DNA from: Fulvia fulva
Taxonomy: Eukaryota; Ascomycota; Dothideomycetes; Mycosphaerellales; Mycosphaerellaceae
Direction of reading: 5' to 3'
Length of the DNA stretch: 64,000 nt
Assembly: GCF_020509005.1 (NCBI RefSeq)
Contig: NC_063022.1
Location: 248,001-312,000 of the forward strand
This document shows, piece after piece, positions 49,914 to 60,751 of this stretch; position 1 is the first letter of the stretch; every line of letters starts with the position of its first letter. Below the pieces are notes generated by a model. It was not told the origin of the DNA, searched no databases, and was given only the letters and a program-made list of their open reading frames with translations. A program made the translations under genes and the position numbers.

Positions 49914-52900
49914 ATGGCGGAGTACGATCCCCTCGATCCACCTACCTACGGTGACACCCCCGACGACGGCGCCAGCGAGTCCTACGATCCGTCCCAACAC
50001 CAGCAGAACGGCGGCGACGAGGCCGAACAAGACGAAGACTACGATCCTTCGAGCATCAACTACGGCGAGAGCGCAGACTCGGACACGATCGCGGTAGCTC
50101 AGCCCGGGCAGCCTTCCATACAGACTCCTTCCCAGACCGACGCACCTTCCAAACCGCCTCAAAAAGTCGCAGGCTTCATAGTAGAAGAAAGTGATGATGA
50201 GCAAGAGCAAGATGCGAGCGCCCCGCCGCCGCCCTCACAACTGAATGGAGACGCCGGTTCTCATTCTGGTCTCGGTGCGGTGGCAGTCTCAGAGGCGGAG
50301 GATGTTAATCTAAGTAGTGCACCACAAGATGACACGGCTGCTTCTGCTACCACAAGTCTAAATGGGTCCACCACTGTTCCCGTGCTTGAGTCTTCTTCAT
50401 CAAATGCCCCACCTGATCTCACAGTGCAGCCTCCAGAACAGGGTAAGACTGTCTCACCAGTGGCTTCTGCTCAGGCTTCCGTTCAGGCATCTGTTGCACC
50501 AACTCCAGTGCCCGCCGCAGAGACACCTGCTGCTGCAACACCCGCTCCGCAGCAAGTGCAGCAACCTCCGCCTCAGACCAATGGCGCAGTGCAGCAGCCC
50601 CCAGCCCGACTACCACACGACAAAGTCGGCCAGCTCGAGGATCGTATCAAAGATGACCCGAAAGGTGACACGGATGCCTGGAGTGCACTCATCGACCATT
50701 ACTTCGACAAAGGCCAGTACGACTATGCACGAGAAGTCTATGAGAGAATGTTGAAAGTCTTCCCTACGGCGGTATGTTTCCATCTCCCACAGTTTCAAGC
50801 GTCACATGCACACTTTCGTCGCAGCATACTCTAGATCTCGAAAAAGTGCTGACATGTCAATAGGTCGTCTTGTGGGTCGGGTACATCGCGATGGAGAAGA
50901 AGCTGGACGAGACAGACAGAATCGTCCACATCCTCAACAAGTGCCTCATGCAGATACCGAACGTCGATCTTTGGAAGTTCTACATGGACCACGTTCGGCG
51001 AGCATTGCCACTGATCAACGACACAAACGGCGTCAATCGCGCAGAGCTGATGAAGGCGTGGGACATGACCTTTGACCATGTCGGCATTGACCCTGCTGCA
51101 GGTCAACTCTGGAGAGAGTACATCGACTTCATGAAAGACGGGCCTGGCAGTGTTGGTGGTACCGGCTGGCAAGACATGCAGAAGGCCGACCTCCTCCGCG
51201 CGGCCTACCAGCGTGCCATCAAGATCCCGAACGGGGAGTTCATGAAGCTGTGGAAGGAGTATGAGGCATTCGAACACAGTCTCAACCGACAGACCGCCCG
51301 TAAGCACATTCAGGAGCAGAGTCAACACTACATGGAAGCTCGAAAAGCCAAGGTGCAGCTGGACCAGAAGCTTGATGGCCTCGATCGATCTTCGCTGCCG
51401 CAACTGCCGCCGATCTATGGTTTTGCTGGCGAGGAGCAGTTCGGTGACCAGGTTGAGAAGTGGCGAGCATGGATCGCGTGGGAGCGCGACGAAGACCCGC
51501 TAGTGTTCAAAGGCACAGAAGACGACAAGTACCGGCAGCGTGTGATTTACGCCTATCGCCAGGCTACAATGTTCTTAACGTTCTACCCGGAGATCTGGTA
51601 TGACGCCGCATCGTGGTGCTTCACACAACCACAGCTGGAGTCCGAAGGCGAGCAGTTTCTGGAGAAGGGTATTGCTGCAAATCCCGAGTCGGTCCTGCTT
51701 GCTTTGTTGAAGGCCGATCGCATCGAGGCCAATCTTGCCACCGGAAACACGGACGATGTCCTCATCGCCAATGGCGAGAAGCTCGATGTGCCATTCGAGG
51801 GCTTGCTTACCGCACTTTACACTCTTGTCACCAAGACAAAGCAGAAGGACAAGTTCACTGCTGCACAAATACAAGAGCACTACAATTCACTACCGCCAGA
51901 GGACGAGCAGATGGAGAACGAGGAAGCTGATGATGACGAAGATGCTTCAAAGCCCAAGACTCGACAAGAACAGATGCAGGCCGAACTCGATGCAGCAAAG
52001 TCTTCGTTCGCAGCTCAGCTTGACACCCTCAAGCGCACCATTTCGTATGCCTGGGTTGCTAAGATGCGCGCGTTCCGCCGTGTTCAAGGTCAAGGCAAGC
52101 CGGCGAAGAAAGGCGCAGATCCCAATACCAAGGTCGTAAAGGGCTTCCGAGGCATCTTCGTCGAGGCTCGTCCACGTGGTATGCTGTCAAGCGCTGTGTA
52201 CATTGCTTCAGCTCTCATGGAATGGCATGGGTACAGAGATGGCGCCGCCGAGAGGATCTTTCAACGAGGCGCGAAGCTTTTCCCAGAGGACCACATCTTC
52301 ATCCTTGAGTACGTCAAGCATATGATCAATGTGGGAGACATCACAAATGCTCGCGTCGTCTTCAAGGGTGCCATCAGCAAGCTCAACAATGCGGAGAGAT
52401 ACTCTCTCGAGCAACGTCGCAAGAGATGCCGTCCACTACTCGTCTTCATGCACGACTGGGAGAGCAAGTACGGGGACTATGCGGAGATCGTCAAGAACGA
52501 AGCACTGATGGCAAAACTATACCCTGAGGAGCCTGAGATCAACCGCTTCAGCCACCGCTCTACACTTCCCGATTTCGATGCTGTCGCTGTACAGCTTCTG
52601 CTGAGCCCAACACAAGCACGGCCCAAGACCGACATTCCGCAAGTGCTCGCGCCTGAACAGAACCCTCTCGGCGCCACAAGCCCTCGGGCTCAGGAACTTA
52701 TCCTCGGACCTAACGGCCCATACCTCGCCAGCCCCAAGCGTCCTCTCGACGACTCTGACGCCGACACCTCCCAACGTACCAAATTCATGCGCGCCGAGTC
52801 GCCTCTCAAGGGCAATGCAGGCAACGCCGGCGTCCGCATCAACAAGGGCAGCGCTACTGTTCCCACCGGCAACGTCACCCATGGAGGCGGTTTCGCGACT

Positions 52901-53113
52901 AAGACTTTCGTACCGGGAGGCCTCCCACCTGGCCCTCCTCCTATCCCGCCCAAGATTCTTGAGATTCTGGGTGCGCTACCACCTGCACGCTCCTACACTG
53001 GAACGCGCCTTGATCCATTGAAGATAGTGCCGTTCCTTGCTACGGTGAATGTGGATCATGCGAAGGCGATGTACCAAGCTGGACAGCTACCACAATTCCC
53101 CCGTGCGCAGTAG
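49914..53113 (+). CDS. RNA14: mRNA 3'-end-processing factor Rna14 (CstF-77)
   Basis: Exons 49914-50771 and 50864-53113 (92-bp intron GTATGT...AATAG, phase 0) give 1,035 aa. The first 230 residues are acidic then Pro/Ala/Gln-rich and disordered. HAT repeats start near residue 235 (DAWSALIDHYFDKGQYDYAREVYERML) and continue through the Suf domain to about residue 840 (GAAERIFQRGAKLFPEDHIFILEYVKHMINVGDITNARVVF). The C terminus has the conserved monkey-tail region (LPPGPPPIPPKILEILGALPPA, RLDPLKIVPFL) that binds Rna15. Rna14 dimerises and forms the scaffold of cleavage factor IA for pre-mRNA cleavage and polyadenylation in the nucleus. Some 200 extra disordered N-terminal residues compared with yeast are usual for filamentous fungi. 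Confidence 0.93.
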
Positions 53114-53671
53114 TTTTGAGCACTGGAGTGGAAGACTGGTCGTTTAAGAATTGGGTCACATGTATCGCACCATGCGGCATCTCACGACTGGTGGCGTAGC
53201 GCAGCTTTCAAGGCAGCGGCAGCGCTGTTGCCGCATCTTGGGGGCCGCATCAAGGAGATACGGACTACGGCGTTGACTGGACATTGGAGGGCGTTTTGCT
53301 TTCACGCAATAGGCTATGGCTTACTGGTCGGAGGAGTGAGCTTGCAGCAAGGAGAGCTCTTGTACATTAGAAGCTATTGACGCTTAGCGCGTGGTTCTGG
53401 GCGTACATGCAGAGAACGAAAGGCTCCGTGAATACTAAACGGTCGTCAGAACGTGTCTTTCATCTTCCATTGATGCGGACGTGTCGCACTTTCTCGTCTT
53501 CGTGCTGTATACATGCAATAATTATCAACCTCCATCACGACCGATGCCACCTTTCGCCGTCTCAACTGTCTTTCGACCTCACCTCCCGCCACACCGCCAA
53601 CTTCTCCTCACTACTCCGTTTCTCATCATAACTATGACAAACATTCGGCATTGCGAACAGAGCGCCCGCTA
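53114..53671. other. Intergenic, nothing recognised
   Basis: RNA14 3' region and downstream side of the broken monooxygenase. No gene seen. Confidence 0.4.
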
Positions 53672-54619
53672 TCAAACAGTGGAGCCATGTCGACTAGCTG
53701 CCATACTTTGAGATCTTCGCCTGCGAGAGATAGGAGTTTGCGTGTGGGTGGGGCGAATGTGCTGCGTCGTGAGAGGACTGTGCGTTCGTTTCCTTGTCGG
53801 TATAAGTCTGTATCTCGTCAACTCCGATGACAGGCTATGCTGATACGACTGGGCCTTACCATCACCCTCAGCATCCATCTCATCATCCGGCAACAAAACC
53901 GCAAACTTGAACATCGTATTCTTCCGACAATGATACATCACAAACTTCCCCTCCGGCCCAGCGACGTGTTTCATGTATCCCTCCTCCTCAGTAAGGAACA
54001 TTGTCCCAGAATCCGCCATAAGCCTCTCCCTCTCCACAAGCCATCTATAACACCTCTTCCCCGCAGGGCTGAGTCTCGCCTCAGGTACCACGTCCTTCCT
54101 CACCACACTCCATTCCCATCAGCTCCAACCACAACATCCCCCTCACAAATCCCTCCATGCTCAACCTCTACCCTGCCCCTCTCAACATCAACACCCACAT
54201 CCCTCGCCCCAAGCACCAAGCACCAACTCCCCCTCCCTCCCCAACCCCTCAGCGCTCTCACCCAACTTCCTCAACTCCCGATGCAGATCGACCCCATGTA
54301 CACTCAACCACGGACTCTTCCACCTCTTCGCAAACTCCTCCAGATCCATCTGAGCTCTCGGCTCGCCAGTCTCGCCATCAATCGAGGTAAGACCTCTGAC
54401 AGCGATGGCGCCCGAGGAGGCACGGTCCCAGCCGAGATCGATGGGTAGGCTCGATGCGTTAGGACCTAGACCGAGTGCTGCGCCTGTTTCTGTGAGGTAG
54501 TGCGATTTCTCGAGGATTGTGATGTGGTGGCCGGAGCGGAGGAGGGCAAGAGTGGCGGTGAGACCTGCTATGCCGGCGCTGATTATGAGGCAGTGGAGTG
54601 GGGTGGGGTTTGTGAGCAT
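53672..54619 (-). pseudogene. FAD-dependent monooxygenase, frameshifted and truncated
   Basis: The frame from ATG 54619 has the N-terminal FAD-binding fold of salicylate-hydroxylase-type monooxygenases: SAGIAGLTATLALLRSGHHITILEK, then TGAALGLGPNASSLPIDLG and WLSVHGVDLHRELRKL. It stops soon after a 7-bp tandem duplication (GTGCTTG twice, near 54215-54205) that shifts the frame. The next frame codes VERGRVEVEHGG and DVVVGADGNGVW, then a second shift near 54107 leads to VRKDVVPEARLSPAGKRCYRWL up to LLPDDEMDAEG. The C-terminal part with the GD motif is missing. The first Gly of the usual GxGxxG is Ser. Clearly a dead gene. Confidence 0.75.
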
Positions 54620-55848
54620 GGTGGCTTTGGCAGGCGGAGGGAATCTGAGGAAGACGATGGGGCGGTCGTGTCAAGGTGGCATACCCTCGGCATTTGCAGC
54701 GCGCAATGTTGCACAGCAGGATTTAGTCAGTCGCAGGGTGTCTGCATATGCAGGTATGAGGCTGGGTTCGCATGTAGCTGCAATCGCCGAGCTCGTGTAC
54801 ATGGCACCCTATGCATACAGTCGCGGCAGGATTCACGCTGAAGGACGGAATAGGGTACTCGGCGCATGCTGTGCATTACGAGAATGAGGAGTCGTTTCTG
54901 TATGGCATCTTTGTCAGCAGAGAAATGCGGACTGAGACAGGTGTGGCAGGTCGTGCGATATTTATGTAGCTGGAAGCTGAAGTATAAGCGTCAGGTTCGT
55001 TGCGTGGCTGTAGATCGCAAAGTTGGCAGTCGTCGGCAGCGCAATCGCAACGCTGAGTAAGGCAGTGACAACGCGCAGACCAGAATGGCACCAACCACCC
55101 ACCAGGGCCGACGAAACTCACCTCCCTCCACATGAGCAAAAAAATCCGGGGAGTGTCTTGTGCGACACGGTGCGGTATCAGTATATCCCCCTTGTCCTGC
55201 CCAAACATCCAGTCCACGCCTACTCAGACAGGCCACAATCTGGGTGTACCTTCCTTGTCCTGCGCTTCCCTTGAGGATAGGCCTACTCAGGCAGACTACA
55301 ACAACCTTACAGGCTGATCAGCCATGTGAGTCTTTACTCTCACTCTCGCCTCGATCTACAACACGTGAGGAGACTCCACGCCTCAGGTGTAGAATGCGGG
55401 ACGGTCGAGCCGAATCGAATACGTGCTCCAGGAAGTGCTCGGATGCCAAGCCGGTGTCTCAAACAACTGCTGCATGCGGTGCAATCCTACGACGCAGCTG
55501 TTGAGACTGGCCATATAGGCCATGATCCCCGTTGCATGTGACCGCCTTTTTAATTCATATATACCTAAAAGTATTGCGGTGGGCCTGCTGGTCGTCTTGA
55601 GTGGTATAGGATGGGTGCGTGTTTGGTGGTAGGTCGATCTGCGAAGCCTGGGAGTGGTCGATCAGGCTGTGGGGCGCGGGCTGGCCGAAAGGTTGTCAAG
55701 GCGTCGGTATTGCCAGCTGAGAGCACTTCGAGGGTCCAGCAGAACGATCCTGTGTTCGATTCCTGGTCTCTTCTTGTCCTAGGGATACCAGATCGGCGCT
55801 GGGTTCGACTCGGCAGATATCGATGGACATTCGGGTGATGCTGGAATT
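54620..55848. other. 1.2 kb without recognised genes
   Basis: Between the monooxygenase remnant and the CUE3 stop. Short repeated strings occur at 55195-55300 (CTTGTCCTGC twice, CCTACTCAG twice). A tRNA-like string at 55680-55775 was examined and rejected. Confidence 0.35.
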
Positions 55849-57879
55849 TCACCCTGGAAATCCACCGCGTGCCATTTTCTTGGCTCTCCCATCGCGCCGG
55901 TTGTGATTCGCTCTGCTGCTCTTGTTCGCCTCTTTCCGTCTTTGAGCTTGAACTGTACTTGCTTCACCCGAGGGTCCAGCAACGTTCCCGCCTCGTCCGC
56001 GACCTCTACCGCCACGACCTCTGCCACGACCACGGAATCCACCCCTTCCGCCAGGCGCGTCCGAATCTTCTGTTTCTGTATTTCCCGGACTCTCACGATA
56101 CGATGTCCTAGCGAGCTCTGTTTGCCGCCCGTCGTAGCCTCCTGCTTGCGCTTCCAATCGCTTGGCTCTCCTGGGATCACGCTGCAGCATTATGGCCCAG
56201 CCTTCAATCGCTTCGTCTGTCATTCCTGTCTGTGACTTTAGCGCTTGTCGTGGTTGTCCCTTTCTGACGTCGAAAGTGCGGCCAAATAGCTCCGGCGATG
56301 ACTTGTAGACTTTGAAAAGCGCCATGTCATTCTCTTCGTTTGTGACTCGTGCCGCCGGACCTGGTTCGCCATCAGGATGAGCGGTATCAACAGTGCCACC
56401 GACATCTTCGACATCGTACGTGTCGTCCCGCTCGTCGTCATCGGAATCGAATGCTGCCAGAGCAGATAGAATTGCAGCTTTATTTGGCTGATCTTCTTGC
56501 GCAGTACTCATCCTCTGCTTGCCGATTCTGAGTCGTTTCGTGTCAAAGTCCAGTCTGTCAAGTTCGTCATCGTCAAACACGTTCCTGCGCTCAGGTATGT
56601 AGTGATCTTTAGGGGGTGGCGTCGATCTTGGTGCCAGATGATCGATCTTTGACTGCGGCTCCGTATCATAGACTGGAGCCTGCTCTGTCCTGTCAAGACC
56701 AGACAGATGCCCGGGTAAAGACTCGTCTAGTAGATGTGCAGTGACCTGCTCGACACTGTCTTCATACTCGTCCAACAATCTGAGTACAAAGCCAGAGCCA
56801 AGGTCCGGAAAGAGATCCTGCATTTGTGTGACCAGGCTCATGCGATGCATGTGGAATTCGGCATCCGGATGTGCCTGCCTTGCCTTGCCCTTGCTTTGCT
56901 TTCTGTGCACATGCTTTCTGGGTCGTGCGATGCTTAGAGAACGATAAGTTACAAGCGTGTCCAAGAGTTTGGATAAGCGCTCGGGTGCTTTGCCACTAAT
57001 TGCGTGCCGTAGTCTCGCGACCAGTGCAGTATTGGTGACAACATCTGCCAGCAGCGATGCCTGCGGCGTGGACTTGTCTGCCGCCGTTCGCAACGTGAAA
57101 AGATGATCAGACAAAACGGATGTTGTAGGTACCTCGGTACGAACAAGAGCAAGGAGGCCCAGATAAGCGACTGTCGATATTGACCTCTTTTGTGCATTGT
57201 CCAGTGTTCGAGCATATGCCGATATCAAGGAGTCCAGGAAGTCAAACCCGGTCATGAAGAACGCTCCCATGTCCGCCGAGGCATGCAAGACAGGAGCCAG
57301 TGTCGATAGATAGCCCATTGCACCTGCAACATCCTTCGCCTCTAGCAGCTTGGTTAAGGAGTCTTTCGTCTTCCGTATGACTGGTGTGAGAAGCTCGGAC
57401 TTGGCCTTCCACAATGCATTGAGCTGCTGCCGTAGTGCGGAACTCTTGAGATGAACATGACAGAAGTCGGCCAGGAAAGTCCAGCTCAGTAGAGTAGGTG
57501 AAGTGGAAGATGGCTCTGTCAGAGCACGAGATGACAACCTGAATGCGAGCTTGCGAAGCCGAACGGCTTTCGAGCTGCTGAAGGTGGTGTCACCTGGCGG
57601 GAGGTGTGCAACTTCTTGGTAGAACGATGTGAGGAAGGCAGGTAAGCTGCCCTTTTCGCTGGCCGCAGTGCTGAAGTCTGAAGCAGGCAATCGTAGCGTG
57701 AGTTCAGATAATGTCAGCCACGCCTCTAAACATGCTTCCCACTCCTCAGGTCCCAAGCTGAGGCGAATGTTGGCAGGTGGCAAGGGTGCCAGTGGCGGAA
57801 GGCTCATGATCGTCGACTGTGTGGAGAGGTATTTGAGGTGAAACTGCCCATACGAAAGAGGAGGTGAAGTACTTGACAA
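55849..57879 (-). CDS. CUE3: CUE-domain protein Cue3/Rqt3 (ASCC2-like)
   Basis: Intronless 676 aa from ATG 57879; ATG 57807 (residue 25, MSLPPLAPLPPANIRL) is also possible and matches the family start better. The N-terminal half is helical (ASCC2-like). A CUE domain lies near residues 345-390 (HRMSLVTQMQDLFPDLGSGFVLRLLDEYEDSVEQVTAHLL). Then comes a disordered acidic linker and a C-terminal Arg-Gly-rich stretch (GGRGGFRGRGRGRGG). The terminal ANHNRRDGRAKKMARGG is the family signature. In yeast Cue3/Rqt3 binds K63-linked ubiquitin on collided ribosomes and, with Slh1 and Rqt4, splits them. It shares a 276-bp divergent promoter with RPS20, itself a ribosomal protein ubiquitinated in this pathway. 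Confidence 0.87.
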   Translation of the reverse strand: MSSTSPPLSYGQFHLKYLSTQSTIMSLPPLAPLPPANIRLSLGPEEWEACLEAWLTLSELTLRLPASDFSTAASEKGSLPAFLTSFYQEVAHLPPGDTTFSSSKAVRLRKLAFRLSSRALTEPSSTSPTLLSWTFLADFCHVHLKSSALRQQLNALWKAKSELLTPVIRKTKDSLTKLLEAKDVAGAMGYLSTLAPVLHASADMGAFFMTGFDFLDSLISAYARTLDNAQKRSISTVAYLGLLALVRTEVPTTSVLSDHLFTLRTAADKSTPQASLLADVVTNTALVARLRHAISGKAPERLSKLLDTLVTYRSLSIARPRKHVHRKQSKGKARQAHPDAEFHMHRMSLVTQMQDLFPDLGSGFVLRLLDEYEDSVEQVTAHLLDESLPGHLSGLDRTEQAPVYDTEPQSKIDHLAPRSTPPPKDHYIPERRNVFDDDELDRLDFDTKRLRIGKQRMSTAQEDQPNKAAILSALAAFDSDDDERDDTYDVEDVGGTVDTAHPDGEPGPAARVTNEENDMALFKVYKSSPELFGRTFDVRKGQPRQALKSQTGMTDEAIEGWAIMLQRDPRRAKRLEAQAGGYDGRQTELARTSYRESPGNTETEDSDAPGGRGGFRGRGRGRGGRGRGRGGNVAGPSGEASTVQAQRRKEANKSSRANHNRRDGRAKKMARGGFPG

Positions 57880-58155
57880 TGGTTATGATGAGTAGACATG
57901 GAGGAACGTTTCGATCGCTGCTTCTACATTGGGTTAGCGCACGGCCGCTGCCGAAAATCTTGGTACGCCCACCTCAATTCGCAGCAGGCACGACTCAGAA
58001 CTTCTCTTCTGCATCGATCTCACGTTACCGAGTCAAACAGACCGAGGTGAGCGCGCAACTACGCGGTGTAGTACAGAAAGCACATACTAATATCGTCGCA
58101 GTCGGATCGACACTTCTAAAACCTCACCACCAACCCTTACGAACAACCACGCACC

Positions 58156-58569
58156 ATGTCTTTCCAGGACCCAAAGAAGACCTCGCAGCTCGATGCGCCA
58201 AAGATCCACAAGATCCGCATCACCCTCACTTCCCGCAAGGTCGCCTCGCTCGAGAAGGTCTGCGAGGAGCTGATCCAGCGTGCCAAGAGCAAGGAACTGC
58301 GCGTCAAGGGCCCAGTCCGTCTCCCAACCAAGAACCTCAAGATCAGCACCCGTAAGACTCCTTGCGGTGAGGGCTCCAAGACCTGGGACATGTACGAGAT
58401 GAGGTAAGTTGGGACAATGAGATATGGGTGAGTACCACGGGCAGGAGACTGATTGCGGGACAGAATCCACAAGCGTCTGATCGACTTGAACGCCCCAACC
58501 GAGGTCGTCAAGCAGATCATCATCAACATCGAGGCTGGTGTTGAGGTTGAGGTTACCATTGCCGCATAA
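58156..58569 (+). CDS. RPS20: 40S ribosomal protein S20 (uS10)
   Basis: Exons 58156-58403 and 58464-58569 (60-bp intron GTAAGT...GACAG) give 117 aa, the usual length. Family blocks: [65 protein letters not shown] and the terminal [12 protein letters not shown]. The intron splits the RIHKR block after the second base of Arg. uS10 sits in the 40S head; its N-terminal lysines are sites ubiquitinated by Hel2 on collided ribosomes. An additional intron in the leader is possible. Divergent with CUE3. Confidence 0.96.
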
Positions 58570-59101
58570 GCTGGTGGCTCAGTATGGCTGTCGAGGCTCG
58601 ACAGAGCAGGATAGCAATAACCTGACAAGAGATGGCAAGCAGATAGCGTATCACGAATTGAAACGCGGTGCTTCCTGCCACAAACGCTCTTACCTGATCT
58701 TATCACTTGCCCGACTTTCGTTTGTGTCTGGCTAAAGTCCACAGGATTGAGACCAGGAAGGCTTTTCGACATCGCGGTTTATTGCATACGACGCGGCCAC
58801 TAACCATGCCGGGCGCCTGGCTTGCATGTCCTGTGAGGACTTTGAGAACGGGATTCACGGCTGGTAACGATGCCACGGTTTTGCTGCTTTCGGGACAGGT
58901 GCCACAGGCTAGCTGTTTTCCGACTGGAGCTCCGCCTGCTATTCAAGTGCACGCAGCTATTCATTTTTGTTCCAATGCAGAACATAAGTGGGAGATTGAA
59001 ACCATGGGGACTGACTGAGTCATGTAACCATATCATCGTTGATGTGAGATATCATGCTTTAACATTGTGTACTATTCCATCCGCATCCGCCATATGTGTC
59101 C
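58570..59101. other. Intergenic, nothing recognised
   Basis: Convergent 3' ends of RPS20 and the nitrate transporter gene. No gene seen. Confidence 0.4.
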
Positions 59102-60751
59102 TTACAGCCCAGGCCTCGCCTTCGCCACCGGCTTAATCCAACAAACCGCTAAATTGATCGCAACCATAATCACCCCAATAGTCCAAATACTCTTCGCATA
59201 GTCCTTGCCCTCATACCGAAAGATGATCGCGAAGATAATACCTCCAAGGTTTCCACAAGCCCCCGTGAACCCCGACACCACACCATTCGCATAGGGATGC
59301 ACATGCGGCACCAGCGAAAAGTTCAACCCATTCGCACCCTCAAGGAAAAACGCAAACCCGATCCCAACCAGACACACCAGTGTAGCCAGATCCGTCGGAC
59401 CCGTCACCCCAATCGCCAACAAGAACGCACCCGCGATGATGTTATACGTATGCAGAAGAATCTTCTTACTCCAAACATTCTGCCCACTCGCCTTGTACGC
59501 ATAATCACTCACAACCCCTCCCAACGGTCGAAACAACGCATTCATCAGTCCAAACATCGCCGCCCAGTTGGACGATTGCTGCAGGCTGAGGTTCTGGGAT
59601 GTGAATTGGACGCCGTAGTATGTGCCGAGGATGGAGTTGATGGCGAGTTCGGCGCCGAAGGAGCAGAAGTAGCAGGCGCCTACGACGAGGGTTTGAGGGG
59701 AGATGGCGATTTGCGCCATGGTTTTGAGGGAGGGGTTTTGGATGGTTTCGAGGTTGGCGGTGGAGAGGATTTGACTGGAGCCGGTTTGGGATTCGGGGTC
59801 TTTGGTGGTGGAGTTGTGGAGGTGCTTTTCGTCTTTTTCGTCGAGGATGAGGCCGTGTTGGGGTGTTGAGGTGCCGGAGGCGTGCTGGGAGTCAGGGGTG
59901 CTGGTGGGGAGGTCGACGATGGTGCCGACTTGTGATTGCTGGGTGGTGTCGATCGTTGCTGTCTGGCGCTCTGACCATTTGCCGGTGGGTGTGTCCTGGC
60001 AGAGGAACAGTAAAGCAAGCGCTACAGCCACTATCAGGACGCCGGGGACCATGAATGCAACACGCCACGCGGTATGTGGTGTGAGACCATCGCTGATAAG
60101 GCTCTCGTACACGGCGGGCATGACGAAGTATGTGATGCCTCCACCGGCATTACCTAGACCCGCTGTCAGGGAGTTGGCTGTGCCGATGATGTTCTTGTCG
60201 TAGAAACCGGTCGTCCACACCTGACATGGTACGAAACTACCACCGAGAATGCCGATGAAGAAGCGTAGTGCGTAGAGTTGATGGACGTTGTATGCTGTGC
60301 CGGAGAGGAATGTTGGGATAGCGCCAATGAGTAGACATCCTGCAAACGTCTTGCGTGGCCCGAAGCGATCACAGGCCGGTCCTGCCACCAGGCGAACAAG
60401 GAGTGTCGCAACCAGAGCGATGATGTTAGAGTTGCTGACTTGAATCTGGGTAAGGCCTAGATCTTTGGCGATGATATCGTGGAGGAGTGGTGGAAAGGCA
60501 TACCTAGTGGTCGTCAGCATTGTGCCACAGGACGCTTGGCTTGCATACCTCGCAGACATCCGCGGGCGAGACTGTATGCCGTCACGAAACAGAACTTACC
60601 ACGACCAGAACGCGAGTAAGAAACCAAACCACGAGAAGAAAAACACCCTCCCATACTTGTTGATGGGATTAAAGACGGGTACTGATCGGGCCTTGTGGTT
60701 GAATGGGTTGACCTCAGGCGCCTTCCAAAGTAACGATATGGAGAAGCCCAT
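59102..60751 (-). CDS. crnA: Nitrate/nitrite transporter, NNP family of the major facilitator superfamily
   Basis: Exons 60751-60600 and 60503-59102 (96-bp intron GTAAGT...CTAG) give 517 aa. The first exon codes the soluble N terminus and start of helix 1 ([32 protein letters not shown]), joined in phase to [17 protein letters not shown]. Both nitrate signatures are present: [15 protein letters not shown] in helix 5 and [12 protein letters not shown] in helix 11. A large central cytoplasmic loop (about residues 220-300, Thr/Ser/Asp-rich) is typical of fungal NrtA/CrnA. It imports nitrate with protons at the plasma membrane. Nitrate and nitrite reductase genes are not next to it within the window. 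Upstream GATA sites and a NirA-like site fit nitrogen control. Confidence 0.92.

Noticed and set aside
53837..54448. 203-codon plus-strand frame
   Set aside because: Antisense of the decayed monooxygenase; Pro/Ser/Thr-rich shadow translation.
55680..55775. tRNA-Leu/Ser-like string with D-arm TGGCCGA..AAGGCG and T-arm-like GTTCGATTC
   Set aside because: No acceptor stem pairs, the anticodon stem cannot be formed, and the T stem has mismatches.
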